Shown here: piece by piece, positions 45,690 through 54,865 of the stretch | Layout: each line of letters begins with the position of its first letter | Numbering within the stretch: position 1 is the first letter of the stretch | Notes under the pieces: model-generated | Databases searched by the model: none | Seen by the model: the letters and a program-made list of their open reading frames with translations, nothing else | Told to the model about the DNA's origin: nothing | Program-made: the position numbers and the translations under genes | Assembly (NCBI RefSeq): GCF_000186345.1 | Contig: NC_014962.1 | Span: 5,112,450 to 5,176,449 of the forward strand | Origin: Isosphaera pallida ATCC 43644 | GTDB lineage: Bacteria; Planctomycetota; Planctomycetia; Isosphaerales; Isosphaeraceae | DNA length: 64,000 bases | Direction: 5' to 3'

Positions 45690-48332
45690 TCACGGCGAGG
45701 GAGGAGGTTGGCCTTGGGGATCGGCCTTGGCCTTCTCGGCTCGGGCGGCCTGGCGGGCTTGATACTCCAGACGCAGTTGCTCCAGGCGGCTCAACGGCTT
45801 GGTCTGAGGTTGCGCTGGCTGGGCTTGGGGTTGAGGCGTCGGAGCCGTTTGGACCGGGGCCGGGGCCGGTTTGTCGATCCGCACTGGGGCGAGGCCGACG
45901 TTGAAGACCACAGGTTCGCCGTGTTCCTGAATGGTGAAGCGGGCCAGAATCCCCTTGTGCTGACCCACTGGCGACGCGGTGGTGGTGGTCAATTTGAACG
46001 TGACCTCGGTGGTGTCGGCCTTGACTTTGACTGGCTCGCAGGAAACTTGGTGGGGCAGACCCAGCAGTTCAATCAACGCTTCGCCTTCAAAGTCGCGTAT
46101 CTTGGAGAGTTCGGCGGCCACGAAGATCTCCTTGCCCTGTTCTCCCCCGGCTGGTTTGGACGCGAGACTCAGATGCGGAGTGCCAATGGTCAGGTTGATG
46201 AAGTCGGAGGCGATCCGCACGTCGATGTTGGGGGTGCGGGCGTTGGGAGGCGCGGATGGGTTAGGCAGTGAGGCGGTGGCTTCAACCACGATTGGCCAGG
46301 TCTGGGTTGGAGCGTTGCCGTTGGCGTTGAGGGTGATGGTCGCTTCCGAACGGTCTTTGGGGATTTTGACGTTGCGGGCCGAGGAGACCCCCGGCGGGTT
46401 CCAAGGCAGGTTCAGGGTAATCTCGCCGTCAAAGCCCGGTTCCCGACGCGCTTGCACCCGGAGTTCCAGACTACCGTTGCGCACCAGGGGGGCTTGGGGT
46501 TCGACCGCTGCGATCGAGAACGGCACTGCCTGGATGACCCCCACCGCGTAGCGATCGGTGACGCGATCCCAAAAGCTGATGTTGTTCTGGCCGTAAACCA
46601 GGGTTGAGGTGTGGCTGAACTCGACGACCGGCTTGGGTGGGGGGGGCTGTGCGGAGGCGGCGGTGAGGTCCGGTCCTAGATCGAGCTGGATCAGCGACGC
46701 GCCGATCGCAGCGTCGGGGGCGGCCTCGAAAATCACCGGCATCAGGTTGAGGTTGGTGGGGAAGGGGGGGGCTTTGAGCACCACCCCCGGCGGCAGGTCA
46801 TGGGCGAGGAGGTGGAGAACCTGACCGTAGTTAGCCCGTCCCGCCGAGACCAGAATCGCTTGGCGATTGCCCTGAGGGACCGACGCTGCGCCGATTGGGG
46901 TACCGCGGCGCAGTTGTTCAGCCTGAGGGGTGAGGGTCACCTTGGGGAGGGGGGTGGTCAATTCGATGCGGTACACGAACTCGGGACCACCTTGGCCCAG
47001 GTGGTCGTAGAGGGTCACGACATAATCGGCATCCTCGGGAGCGGTGAAGGCGATGAAGCAATCGGGGTTGCCCGCGGCGATGTCGTCGTTACCCGCAAGA
47101 ACGCCTCCTCCCAAACGCGCGACGTTGAGGACCGGGTCCAGAGGCGAGCGGATCGAGCGGGCGTGAGCGCGAATCTCGAACACCTGTCCCTTCTTAGCGG
47201 TGAAGCGGAACGAGTCGCTGTCGCCCGGTTGGTCGATGACGCCGTTGACCGCGCCAGGGGCTGGAATCGGCTGGGGACCGTTAGGGTCGGCCCAGGCGTT
47301 GTCCTCGTTGACATCCTCCAGATCGCTGATCCGAAACACGTAGGGAGCCGGGCTGATGCCTCGTTCGTCCTGGTCGAACAGGGTGAAGCGAGCGATGGAC
47401 TCGGGGTCAGAGGGCAGGGTCACCGTGGTGGTCCGTTCGCCGGCCGGGTCGCCGATCCAGCGCAGTTGGACTGTTGAACCGGCCTTGCCGCCGGCCGGGA
47501 AGACAGCGCGGGCGCGGGGGTACTCGCCGACGTGGAGCCGATAAAAACACGCGCCGTTGCCCTGATAGGCGCTTTCACGGACTTCGACGATGTAGGTGCC
47601 GTCCTCAGGGGCAACGATCGTGGCGATGCCGTCCTGCCGGACCTGAGCGGCGTCGTCGCTGGTGGCCAGTTCGAAGCGTTCGGAGTTGAGGATGGCCACA
47701 TAGGGGTCGAACAAGGTGATTCCCAGGCGAATCCCCTCGACCTCGGCAGTGAGGCGTTGGCCTTTGGTGAGCTTGACGGCGTAGTAATCGACATCCTCGT
47801 TGCCCGCCACGCCGTTGACCGTGCTGCCCAGCGGGATTTCCTGGGGCGCGGTAAAGTCGTTGTTGGGCTCGATTTCCTTGATCTCATTCAGCGCGCCGAC
47901 GCTGAAGCTCTGCAACGCGCCTAGGCCGCCCCGGCGGCTGCGGGGCCGGAAATCGTAGAGGCCCGGCGGGCAGTCGGCAGCGATTTTGAGGGTGACCCGC
48001 GCTTTGTCGAAGGCGTCGTTCTCGATTTTGACGACTTCGATGCCCGGACGGAAGAAGATCAGCTCCTCCAGGTCGTTGAGATGAGTGCCGGTGAGCGTGA
48101 CTTCGACCTCGGTGCCGCGTTGCGCGCCCAGGGGGCTGACCGAGGCGATTTGGGGAACGGCCCCGGCCGGAGCCGCCGTCATCACGATCCCTGCCCACGC
48201 CCACGCCAGCGACACCCCTGCCCGGGTCAACCACAACGCCAACGATCGTCCGGGTCGTCGGAATCGCGTTTGGGTCTGGCACGCGCGGGCGGGACTGGAT
48301 TGGGGCGGGGCAGGGTTGTCCAACGGGGTCAT
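45690..48332 (-). CDS. Exported PPC-domain protein
   Basis: An 880-residue exported protein of beta-sandwich domains. A signal peptide (hydrophobic stretch ending PAGAV) is followed by an IPT/TIG-like domain (ISVSPLGAQRGTEVEVTLTG type) and two pre-peptidase C-terminal (PPC) domains: EIEPNNDFTAPQEIPLGSTV with DVDYYAVKLTKGQRLTAEVE, and DSDSFRFTAKKGQVFEIRAH. No peptidase domain is attached. The C-terminus is Pro/Gln-rich and ends in a basic helix. GGAG lies about 9 nt before the ATG at 48332. It lies between the DUF1501 and DUF1549 genes and is probably surface or periplasmic, perhaps a binding partner of those proteins. Confidence 0.8.
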   Translation of the reverse strand: MTPLDNPAPPQSSPARACQTQTRFRRPGRSLALWLTRAGVSLAWAWAGIVMTAAPAGAVPQIASVSPLGAQRGTEVEVTLTGTHLNDLEELIFFRPGIEVVKIENDAFDKARVTLKIAADCPPGLYDFRPRSRRGGLGALQSFSVGALNEIKEIEPNNDFTAPQEIPLGSTVNGVAGNEDVDYYAVKLTKGQRLTAEVEGIRLGITLFDPYVAILNSERFELATSDDAAQVRQDGIATIVAPEDGTYIVEVRESAYQGNGACFYRLHVGEYPRARAVFPAGGKAGSTVQLRWIGDPAGERTTTVTLPSDPESIARFTLFDQDERGISPAPYVFRISDLEDVNEDNAWADPNGPQPIPAPGAVNGVIDQPGDSDSFRFTAKKGQVFEIRAHARSIRSPLDPVLNVARLGGGVLAGNDDIAAGNPDCFIAFTAPEDADYVVTLYDHLGQGGPEFVYRIELTTPLPKVTLTPQAEQLRRGTPIGAASVPQGNRQAILVSAGRANYGQVLHLLAHDLPPGVVLKAPPFPTNLNLMPVIFEAAPDAAIGASLIQLDLGPDLTAASAQPPPPKPVVEFSHTSTLVYGQNNISFWDRVTDRYAVGVIQAVPFSIAAVEPQAPLVRNGSLELRVQARREPGFDGEITLNLPWNPPGVSSARNVKIPKDRSEATITLNANGNAPTQTWPIVVEATASLPNPSAPPNARTPNIDVRIASDFINLTIGTPHLSLASKPAGGEQGKEIFVAAELSKIRDFEGEALIELLGLPHQVSCEPVKVKADTTEVTFKLTTTTASPVGQHKGILARFTIQEHGEPVVFNVGLAPVRIDKPAPAPVQTAPTPQPQAQPAQPQTKPLSRLEQLRLEYQARQAARAEKAKADPQGQPPPSP

Positions 48333-48898
48333 CGAACAGGCTCCAGAAAGGCAATAGTGGTCGATCGCAGAGGGCAAGGCGACGCGGAGTAGGAGACCGC
48401 GGGAGGAGGTCCAGCGTCAGAGCGCCGCGGCCGAAGCCGGGGTGGGTTTCCACGGGACCACGCGCCGCGACGCGGTGCCGACCGCGCGAGCCGACGCGAA
48501 CGCGGCGAACGGGACGCAGGGGTTGAACCGCGAGGGGGCCGCCGTAATCGAGCTGCCGCAATCGAATCCGGGGACGGTCTTCATTGAGGAGGGATCACAG
48601 CGATTCGGTTGGGGAGAACCATGACACGACACCATCGGATCAACCGGGCCGTCAGCGATGCGCCACGTTGTCGTTGAGGCGGGATGGTCCAGCTCCGAGC
48701 CAAGGTCACGGGCGAGGCGGTGGTCGAGTCGGTTCGTGATAGCCGAGGCCGAACGCGGGACACTCCACGGCTCACCCGAACGGTTCGCTCCTACCCGTAG
48801 GGATGGGAGCGGAACCGTTCGGACTCCAGCGCAGCGGCGTCATTTTTCACATTTCACAGTCTTGGCAGGTCGGGGTGGAGAATCGACGTTTGTTGTCC
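48333..48898. other. Gap between the DUF1501 and PPC genes
   Basis: This 566-bp interval is long for an operon junction. It holds a strong stem-loop (48776-48822) and no gene. A promoter for the PPC gene may lie here, but I could not pick hexamers. Confidence 0.45.
48776..48822. repeat. Strong inverted repeat after the DUF1501 gene
   Basis: CCGAACGGTTCGCTCC (48776-48791) pairs with GGAGCGGAACCGTTCGG (48806-48822), a 16-bp stem with one bulged G and a 14-nt loop. It lies 77 bp past the DUF1501 stop on the minus strand, where a terminator would be, but no T-run follows. Confidence 0.65.
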
Positions 48899-50218
48899 TT
48901 AGGCCAGGAGTTCCTGAATCACCCGGCCGCCGTCCACGATTTCGATGGGACGATCGCCAGGGGCCATGAGTTCCTTCTCGGCGTCGATACCCAGTTGGTG
49001 ATAGATGGTGGTGGCGAGGTCTTCGGGACCGACCGGATCGCGTTCCGGCTCGGTAGCGGTGGAGTCCGACGCGCCGTGGATGTAGCCCCGCTTGAGGCCG
49101 CCGCCGGCCAGCAGCACGCTGAAGACTTTGGGCCAGTGGTCGCGTCCGGCGTCGCCGTTGACCTTGGGGGTGCGCCCGAATTCGGAGGAGACCATGACCA
49201 GGGTGCGGTCCAGCAGGCCTTGACGGTCCAGGTCGGTGATCAGGGTGGACAACGCCTGATCAAAGGCGGGCATGGCGTTTTGCATCGCCGGGAAGATGTT
49301 GGTGTGCATGTCCCAACTGCCGTAGGTTAGGGTGACAAACCGCGCGCCGGCGGCGACCAAGCGGCGGGCCATCAGCATCCGCTGACCGGCTTGGTTCATG
49401 CCGTACTCCTCGCGGATCGCCTGGGGTTCGGCGGCGATGTTGAACGCTTCGCGGGCGGTCTGAGACGAGATCAGGCTGTAGGCCCGTTCGTAGAAGCTAT
49501 CCATCGCCGACAGTCCGTCGTCTTGTTCCTTGGCGCGGAAGTAGGCGTTGACTGCCTCCAGCGCCGAGCGCCGCGAGGCGAACCGGGCCTCGTTGATGCC
49601 GCTGGGCAGGTTGAGGTCGCGCACCGAGAAGTTGGCAGCGGCTGGATCGGCCCCTAGCGAGAAGCCGGAGTAGCTCGAGGAGAGGTAGCCGGTGCCGGCG
49701 TACTCGTTGGGCTGGGTGGGGATGCAGATGTAGGGTGGCAGGTTGTTGCGGGGACCGTACTCGTGGGCCACCACCGAACCCATGCTGGGGTATTGCAGCG
49801 CTGGGCTGGGCCGGTAGCCGGTGAACATGTTGTGGGTGCCGCGTTCGTGGGCCGCCTCGCCGTGGGTCATCGAGCGGATCAGGGTGATCTTGTCGGCCAC
49901 CTGGGCCAGTTTGGGCAGGGTTTGGCAGAAGACCTCGCCGGGCAGCTTGGTCGCCACCGTGCCGAGTTGGCCGCGGTATTCCACCGGGGCCAGCGGCTTG
50001 GGATCGAACGACTCCTGCGCCGCGATGCCGCCGGGCAGGAAGATGTGGATGACCGAGTCGGCCTTGGGTTCGATCTTGCGGCCTTGCTTGATGTCGGCCC
50101 GCGCGCGGAGCCGGAAGTAGTCGCCCAGGGTCAATCCGAGACCACTAACGGCTCCGACCGCCAGGAAGCCGCGACGGCTCAACGACGAACCCCGACACGG
50201 GGTGGACTTGCTCAACAT
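48899..50218 (-). CDS. DUF1501 family exported protein
   Basis: A 439-residue protein with a twin-arginine-type signal (SLSRRGFLAVGAVSGLGLTL), so it is likely exported folded. The domain belongs to DUF1501, related to the alkaline phosphatase/sulfatase superfamily. Visible blocks are IHIFLPGGIAAQESFDPKP, MTHGEAAHERGTHNMFTGYR, FVTLTYGSWDMHTNIFPAM, LVMVSSEFGRTPKVNGDAGR and HWPKVFSVLLAGGGLKRGYI. The conserved His, Asp and Glu suggest metal binding, but no reaction has been shown for the family. GGAG lies about 9 nt before the ATG at 50218. It is first of the PPC-DUF1549/1553-cytochrome/WD40 group. Confidence 0.9.
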   Translation of the reverse strand: MLSKSTPCRGSSLSRRGFLAVGAVSGLGLTLGDYFRLRARADIKQGRKIEPKADSVIHIFLPGGIAAQESFDPKPLAPVEYRGQLGTVATKLPGEVFCQTLPKLAQVADKITLIRSMTHGEAAHERGTHNMFTGYRPSPALQYPSMGSVVAHEYGPRNNLPPYICIPTQPNEYAGTGYLSSSYSGFSLGADPAAANFSVRDLNLPSGINEARFASRRSALEAVNAYFRAKEQDDGLSAMDSFYERAYSLISSQTAREAFNIAAEPQAIREEYGMNQAGQRMLMARRLVAAGARFVTLTYGSWDMHTNIFPAMQNAMPAFDQALSTLITDLDRQGLLDRTLVMVSSEFGRTPKVNGDAGRDHWPKVFSVLLAGGGLKRGYIHGASDSTATEPERDPVGPEDLATTIYHQLGIDAEKELMAPGDRPIEIVDGGRVIQELLA

Positions 50219-50650
50219 CGGCGATGCTCCGCTTGGGTTGGGAACCTGGGACCGATTGACCCCAACGGCTGGCGGAGGGTGACCGGGCCGTTGAGACCGA
50301 TCCAAGGAAGGAGGCTGATGGTGAAAATAAGGGGGGGCGGGGGTGGGGAAGTGATGGTGATGTGGGGTGGGTCGAGCCGGAGCGGTGGGGAGGTGGGTGG
50401 ATCAACTCGTTTTGGCCGCCTCGGTTCTTAGTGGGGCAGGGGCTGGAACACAAGCCGTCAGGTTGGCGGCCCGTCACATCAGGTCTAGTTGAACCAGAAA
50501 CGGACCGAGACCATCTGGGACCAACCCGGCAACGACGGAGAGTCACCATCACGTTATCACCAGGTACGTCGCCCTGACGGAGAGGCGTTGGCGCGATGTT
50601 GGATTTTTTGGAGAAGCGGGCACGTTCCGAGGACGGGGAAGGGAGCTGGT
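50219..50650. other. Intergenic region, no gene
   Basis: This 432-bp region separates rnhA from the DUF1501 gene (same strand). It contains G-rich tracts near 50325-50400 and no clear promoter or gene. Confidence 0.4.
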
Positions 50651-51130
50651 TCAACCCGCGATGAGTTTGCGGTAGGCCGCCACCGCCATCCGGTCGCACA
50701 GTTCGTTTTCGGGATGACCCGAGTGGCCCGCCACATGAGTCACCCGCAGCTGGTGACGGTCGGCCAGTTCGTCGATCCGCTTCCAAAGATCGGCGTTGAG
50801 GACCGGCTTGAGCTTACCCCCGTCCTTGCGCTGCCAGCCCCGCGCCTTCCAGCCCGCCATCCATTCGAGGATGCCCTTACGTACATAATCGCTGTCGGTA
50901 ACGATCTCCACCACGCAGGGTCGTTTGAGCGCTTCGAGTCCCTTGATGACGCTGGTCAGTTCCATGCGGTTGTTGGTGGTTTCGGCTTCCGCGCCGGAAT
51001 CGCTGAGTTGCTTGCCGGTGGCCGGATGAATTAGCACGAAGGCCCAGCCGCCTGGTCCGGGATTGCCGCTGCACGCGCCGTCGGTGTACAGCTTCACGTA
51101 ATTGCGGGGCGTGGGGACGTCGTTGCTCAT
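50651..51130 (-). CDS. rnhA: Ribonuclease HI
   Basis: RNase HI cuts the RNA strand of RNA-DNA hybrids, for example R-loops and primers. The 159 residues hold every catalytic element: D17 in LYTDGACSGNPGPGGWA, E57 in ETTNNRMELTS, D79 in VTDSDYV, and H136 with D146 in AGHSGHPENELCD. The basic handle WKARGWQRKDGGKLKPV is present, as in the E. coli enzyme. Length is normal. The ATG at 51130 has AAGG about 13 nt upstream, rather far. It appears monocistronic. Confidence 0.96.
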   Translation of the reverse strand: MSNDVPTPRNYVKLYTDGACSGNPGPGGWAFVLIHPATGKQLSDSGAEAETTNNRMELTSVIKGLEALKRPCVVEIVTDSDYVRKGILEWMAGWKARGWQRKDGGKLKPVLNADLWKRIDELADRHQLRVTHVAGHSGHPENELCDRMAVAAYRKLIAG

Positions 51131-51434
51131 AGCGGACCGGCCTTGATCCTAGGCGAGGTTCGGATCGGGTCGAAGGGTGGCGGAGGGGGACGGCCCGCGC
51201 CCTCGTGTTCGTCTGTTGCCCATGTTTTACCGGGGCGGGGCCGGCTTGACCAGGGGGAACCTGGTTCGGCTTTGGGTCCTCCCGCTTGGGGTAAGGCTGG
51301 GCGTCCGTCATCCCGGGCAAGGCGTCGAAAACGACTCGGCCATCCCATACGATGCTGCGTTCGACCCACCACCCGACGACGCAATGAATGAACGAGTTTA
51401 CAAGCAGACCAAGACTCGTTAATGAATTGGGTCT
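51131..51434. other. Intergenic region, no gene
   Basis: This 304-bp region lies between the BaiN-like gene and rnhA on the same strand. I see no hairpin, promoter or gene. Confidence 0.4.
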
Positions 51435-52811
51435 CTAGACTGTCGAGCCCACTAACCAGCCACCGCTCCAAGCGGCTTGGAAGTTGTAGCCGCCGATGCG
51501 GCCGTCTAGGTCCAGCACCTCGCCCACGAGTCTCAGGTCGGGGTGGAGTAGGCTGCGTCCGGTGTGGGGATCGACTTCTTCCAGCGCGACGCCTCCGCTG
51601 GTGACTTCGGCCTTTTCGAAGCCGAGGGTACCGGTGATCGGCAAGTCGAGGGTTTTGAGGGTTCGCACCAGGCGTTTGCGTTCTTCGCGGGAGAGGTCGG
51701 GGCCTTTGCGATCGGCGGGCAGACCAGCGTGGAGGAGGAGGGCTTGGACCAGACGGTGGGGCAGGTGGGCCGGCAACAGCGTCTCGACCAACCGCCGACC
51801 TAGGCGGCTTTCAGTCTGAAGGGTTTTGTCCAGGGCTTCGCTTGAAAGGTCGGGCAGGAAGTCAAGACGCAGACGGCAGCGGGTGGGGTCGTCGAGTCGC
51901 GCTACGGCGGAACTGACATCGAGAATGGCCGGTCCTGAAAGGCCGAAGTGAGCAAACAGCACCGCCTCGCGGCGGGCGCAGGCCAAGGCGGTGGCCGTGG
52001 CCGTTTGACGGCCAGTCGCCGTCGCGGTCGCCGTGGTGGTGGTCGGAGTGGCCACCTCGGCGTCGGGCAGGGCGGTGGCTTCGGCGTCGGGCACGGCGAT
52101 CCCTCTGAGTTCGGGCACCCAGGAGGCGGCCACCTTCAGGGGGACCAGAGCCGGTTTGGGTTCGACCAGGGTGTGACCAACCCGTTGGGCGAAGCCGTAG
52201 CCGTCGCCGGTGGTGCCGCAACCCGGGTAAGACAGGCCGCCGGTGGCCAGCACCAAAGTCCGCGCTTCCAGTGTGCCGTGGGGCGTCTCGATCCGAAAGC
52301 CGCCCCCCCGCGACAACGGCAACGGCTCGATGGCCCGGGCCGGGCAACTTAATTCCAACCGCGCTCCCGAACGCTTCAGACGACCGACTAAGGCGGCCAG
52401 CACGTCCACTGCCCGGTTGGAGACCGGGAAGATTTTGCCGTTGGCCTCGATCTTCAGCGCGACTCCCTCGGCCTCGAAGAACCGGACCGTGTCGCCCGCC
52501 GAAAACGCTTTGAGCGCTGGAGCCAGAAACGCGCCATTTGGTCCGAACGCCTCCTGAATCGACCGCGCCCCCTTGCCCTGGTCGAGGTTGTAAGCTGGGT
52601 CAATCGGGCCCGAAAGCGCCCGTGCCTCGGCCCGTCGCAGGCCGCGAGCGTTGGTGACGTTGCAGCGGGTGCCACCGGACATCAAAATCTTGATGCCCGG
52701 ACGCTTGTTCTTTTCAAGCAGGGTTACCGAGCGGCCCCGCTCGGCTGCCCGGAGGGCGGCCATCATCCCCGCCGCCCCCGCCCCCAGCACCGCCACGTCG
52801 CATTTAGTCAT
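51435..52811 (-). CDS. BaiN/HI0933-like NAD(P)/FAD-dependent flavoprotein
   Basis: A 458-residue flavoprotein of the HI0933/BaiN family, whose reactions are poorly known. It begins CDVAVLGAGAAGMMAALRAA (FAD site), then GIKILMSGGTRCNVTNA, a family hallmark, LVLATGGLSYPGCGTTGDGY, and ends GEVLDLDGRIGGYNFQAAWS, also diagnostic. An insertion of about 35 residues rich in Ala, Thr and Pro (around 245-280) interrupts the middle, just before the AHFGLSGPAIL block. It is probably a surface loop grown by slippage. The start sits immediately upstream of the FAD fold. Confidence 0.85.
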   Translation of the reverse strand: MTKCDVAVLGAGAAGMMAALRAAERGRSVTLLEKNKRPGIKILMSGGTRCNVTNARGLRRAEARALSGPIDPAYNLDQGKGARSIQEAFGPNGAFLAPALKAFSAGDTVRFFEAEGVALKIEANGKIFPVSNRAVDVLAALVGRLKRSGARLELSCPARAIEPLPLSRGGGFRIETPHGTLEARTLVLATGGLSYPGCGTTGDGYGFAQRVGHTLVEPKPALVPLKVAASWVPELRGIAVPDAEATALPDAEVATPTTTTATATATGRQTATATALACARREAVLFAHFGLSGPAILDVSSAVARLDDPTRCRLRLDFLPDLSSEALDKTLQTESRLGRRLVETLLPAHLPHRLVQALLLHAGLPADRKGPDLSREERKRLVRTLKTLDLPITGTLGFEKAEVTSGGVALEEVDPHTGRSLLHPDLRLVGEVLDLDGRIGGYNFQAAWSGGWLVGSTV

Positions 52812-52870
52812 CGCGTGGTTCGACCCCCCAGGGTCGCGCCGCCGAGGCGAAGCGTTCGTAGGAAACGCTT

Positions 52871-54190
52871 TTACATGACCGTAAAGTAATTCTTACAGGC
52901 GTGGTCGAAATACTCTTCGGTCATCTCGAGCGGCACTTGGTGATAGATGCAGTAGTTGCGAATTTGGAGCAGCAGGTCGCGGGGCTGGCAGGCCCGCATC
53001 GGCCGATTTTTCGCGGTGTAGTGGGTCGCAATGAGGTAATCGACCGCCTTCCAGTTGACCTGCTTGAATCCCAGAATCGGCGCGAAGATTTCGATCATCT
53101 TGCGGAACATCGGCTCGGTGGGGTCCTTGGCTTCGATCTTGTAGGGAATTCGCCGCAGGAACGCTTCGTCCACCAGTTGCTTGGGTTCCAGGTTGGTCGA
53201 GAACAGGATCAGCTGGTCGAACGGCACCCGCACCACTTTGCCGTTGGGCAGTTTGAGGAAGTCGTAACGCTTCTCCAGCGGCACGATCCAGCGGTTGAGC
53301 AGCTCGATTGGGGGCATCCGCTGACGTCCGAAGTCGTCAATCAGCAGGGTCCCCATATTGCTTTTCATTTGCAGGGGAGCTTCGCAGATGCGGTTCTGGG
53401 CGTCGTAATGGATTTCCAAGTTCTCCATCGTCAATTCGCCGCCGGCGACCAGGGTGGGGCGGCGGATGTGGATCCAGCGCTTGTCGTAGTCCTCGGTGCG
53501 GAGAAGCGATCCTTTGCGTTCCTCCTCCTCGACCGGCTCATGGTTGACCGGGTCAAACAGCTTGACGATCTGACCTTCGATCAACAGCACTTTGGGAATC
53601 CAGACCGTGGTGCCGAAACAGCGGGTGATCCGTTCAGCAATCGAGGTCTTGCCGTTGCCTGCCGGGCCATACAGGAACATACCGCGGCCCGAGTTGATCG
53701 CCGGACCCAGCATCTTGAACATCTCTTCGGACACCAACAGGTCTGAGAAGGCCCGCCGCAGGTCGGACTCCTTGGGATGCTCGTTGTTAATCGTCTGCTG
53801 GGCCACCGCTTCCAGGTATGGTTTGTAGGGGACCGGCGCGGTGCCGATGTAGGCAGTTTCGCGCGCGTAGGACATCGCCCGATCCCGTCCGGTGTCGCTG
53901 GCCCGATACTCAAAGTCGTTGCCCGGCAGGGTGTTCTCGTAACTCACCAGGCGTGTTTCTTTTAAGCGACGCAAGACGTCCTGCAAAATCCCAAACGGCA
54001 GCCCCAGTTCCTCGGCAATGCGACGGCCTGAGGCCAGTCCTGCGGCTGTGAGGTACTTGAGAATCAGCCCTTCGATCATCGCCAGGCTCAGCCCGGTCGA
54101 TTCCAAATCCACCGGCGCTTTGGGTCGGAAGGCGGTTTTGATCCCGTGCGTCGAAAACGACGGGAGGGTGGAGGGAGCATGTAGACTCAT
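52871..54190 (-). CDS. AAA-family ATPase with N-terminal winged helix
   Basis: A 439-residue ATP-binding protein. Residues about 25-100 look like a winged-helix segment (IEGLILKYLTAAGLASGRRI, LQDVLRRLKETRLVSY). The AAA domain has Walker A MFLYGPAGNGKTSIAERI (175-182), Walker B TLLIDDFGRQRM, a sensor-like LILFSTNLEPKQLVDEAF, and an arginine-finger candidate in FLRRIPYKIE. The C-terminus is a helical lid (ACQPRDLLLQIRNYCIYHQ). GAGGA lies about 11 nt before the ATG at 54190. Homologues are common in planctomycetes and lack a defined role. It follows tsaE on the same strand. Confidence 0.8.
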   Translation of the reverse strand: MSLHAPSTLPSFSTHGIKTAFRPKAPVDLESTGLSLAMIEGLILKYLTAAGLASGRRIAEELGLPFGILQDVLRRLKETRLVSYENTLPGNDFEYRASDTGRDRAMSYARETAYIGTAPVPYKPYLEAVAQQTINNEHPKESDLRRAFSDLLVSEEMFKMLGPAINSGRGMFLYGPAGNGKTSIAERITRCFGTTVWIPKVLLIEGQIVKLFDPVNHEPVEEEERKGSLLRTEDYDKRWIHIRRPTLVAGGELTMENLEIHYDAQNRICEAPLQMKSNMGTLLIDDFGRQRMPPIELLNRWIVPLEKRYDFLKLPNGKVVRVPFDQLILFSTNLEPKQLVDEAFLRRIPYKIEAKDPTEPMFRKMIEIFAPILGFKQVNWKAVDYLIATHYTAKNRPMRACQPRDLLLQIRNYCIYHQVPLEMTEEYFDHACKNYFTVM

Positions 54191-54289
54191 AGGGGCGGAT
54201 CCTCGTGCGGATCGAGGTCGAACCAACGCGACATCAACGACGGCACGTGGCCCGACGCTTTCTCGATGTGTCTTGAGACCTCGCTCAAT

Positions 54290-54853
54290 TTAGAGCGCGT
54301 TTGCCCGTTCGTCAACCGGCTGTTGTTGCACGTCTCCAAATCCCTCTAATTGCCAATCCATTGCGGCTGGGTCGCTCCAAGGGATGTCTAACCAAAACCG
54401 GCGGCCGTCCCAAGGCTGACGGCCAGGTTCCAGCCGCAACTCCCACCGCGTTTCGGGCAACCGGTCGGCCACCTTGTCGGCCCATTCCACCAGGCACAGC
54501 CACCGCGCGTCGCCTAGATAATCGTCACCCCCGGCCGCCTCCAGAGCCGCGCCGTCCTCGAGTCGGTAGGCATCGAAATGGGCCAGGGGGATGGCCGCCT
54601 CGTATTCATGGATCAAGCTAAACGTGGGGCTGCTCACCACGGATGGGTCGGCCCCCAGTGCCTCGGCTAACGCCTTGACGAGGGTGGTTTTGCCCGCGCC
54701 GAGGGGACCGTTTAGCGCGATCGTCAGACCCGGACGCGCCACGGCGGCCAACGTTCGACCCAGGGCGCGGGTGGCCTCCTCGTCGGCCAATTGGCCCTCG
54801 AAACGGCGGCGGATGGGGCTGGGAGGGTAGGGCAGGCAGGCAACCTCGCTCAT
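54290..54853 (-). CDS. tsaE: tRNA threonylcarbamoyladenosine biosynthesis ATPase TsaE
   Basis: TsaE is the ATPase that works with TsaB and TsaD to form t6A37 on tRNAs decoding ANN. The 187 residues contain Walker A LNGPLGAGKTTLVKAL (K55), the VVSSPTFSLIHEY block, LAHFDAYRLED and LCLVEWADKVADRLP, all canonical. About 20 Gln/Asp-rich residues extend past the usual end. It lies 12 bp downstream of the HisA-like gene on the same strand, so the two are likely cotranscribed, and the AAA ATPase follows. Neither tsaB nor tsaD is in the window. Confidence 0.94.
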   Translation of the reverse strand: MSEVACLPYPPSPIRRRFEGQLADEEATRALGRTLAAVARPGLTIALNGPLGAGKTTLVKALAEALGADPSVVSSPTFSLIHEYEAAIPLAHFDAYRLEDGAALEAAGGDDYLGDARWLCLVEWADKVADRLPETRWELRLEPGRQPWDGRRFWLDIPWSDPAAMDWQLEGFGDVQQQPVDERANAL

Positions 54854-54865
54854 GGTTGGGGTTTC

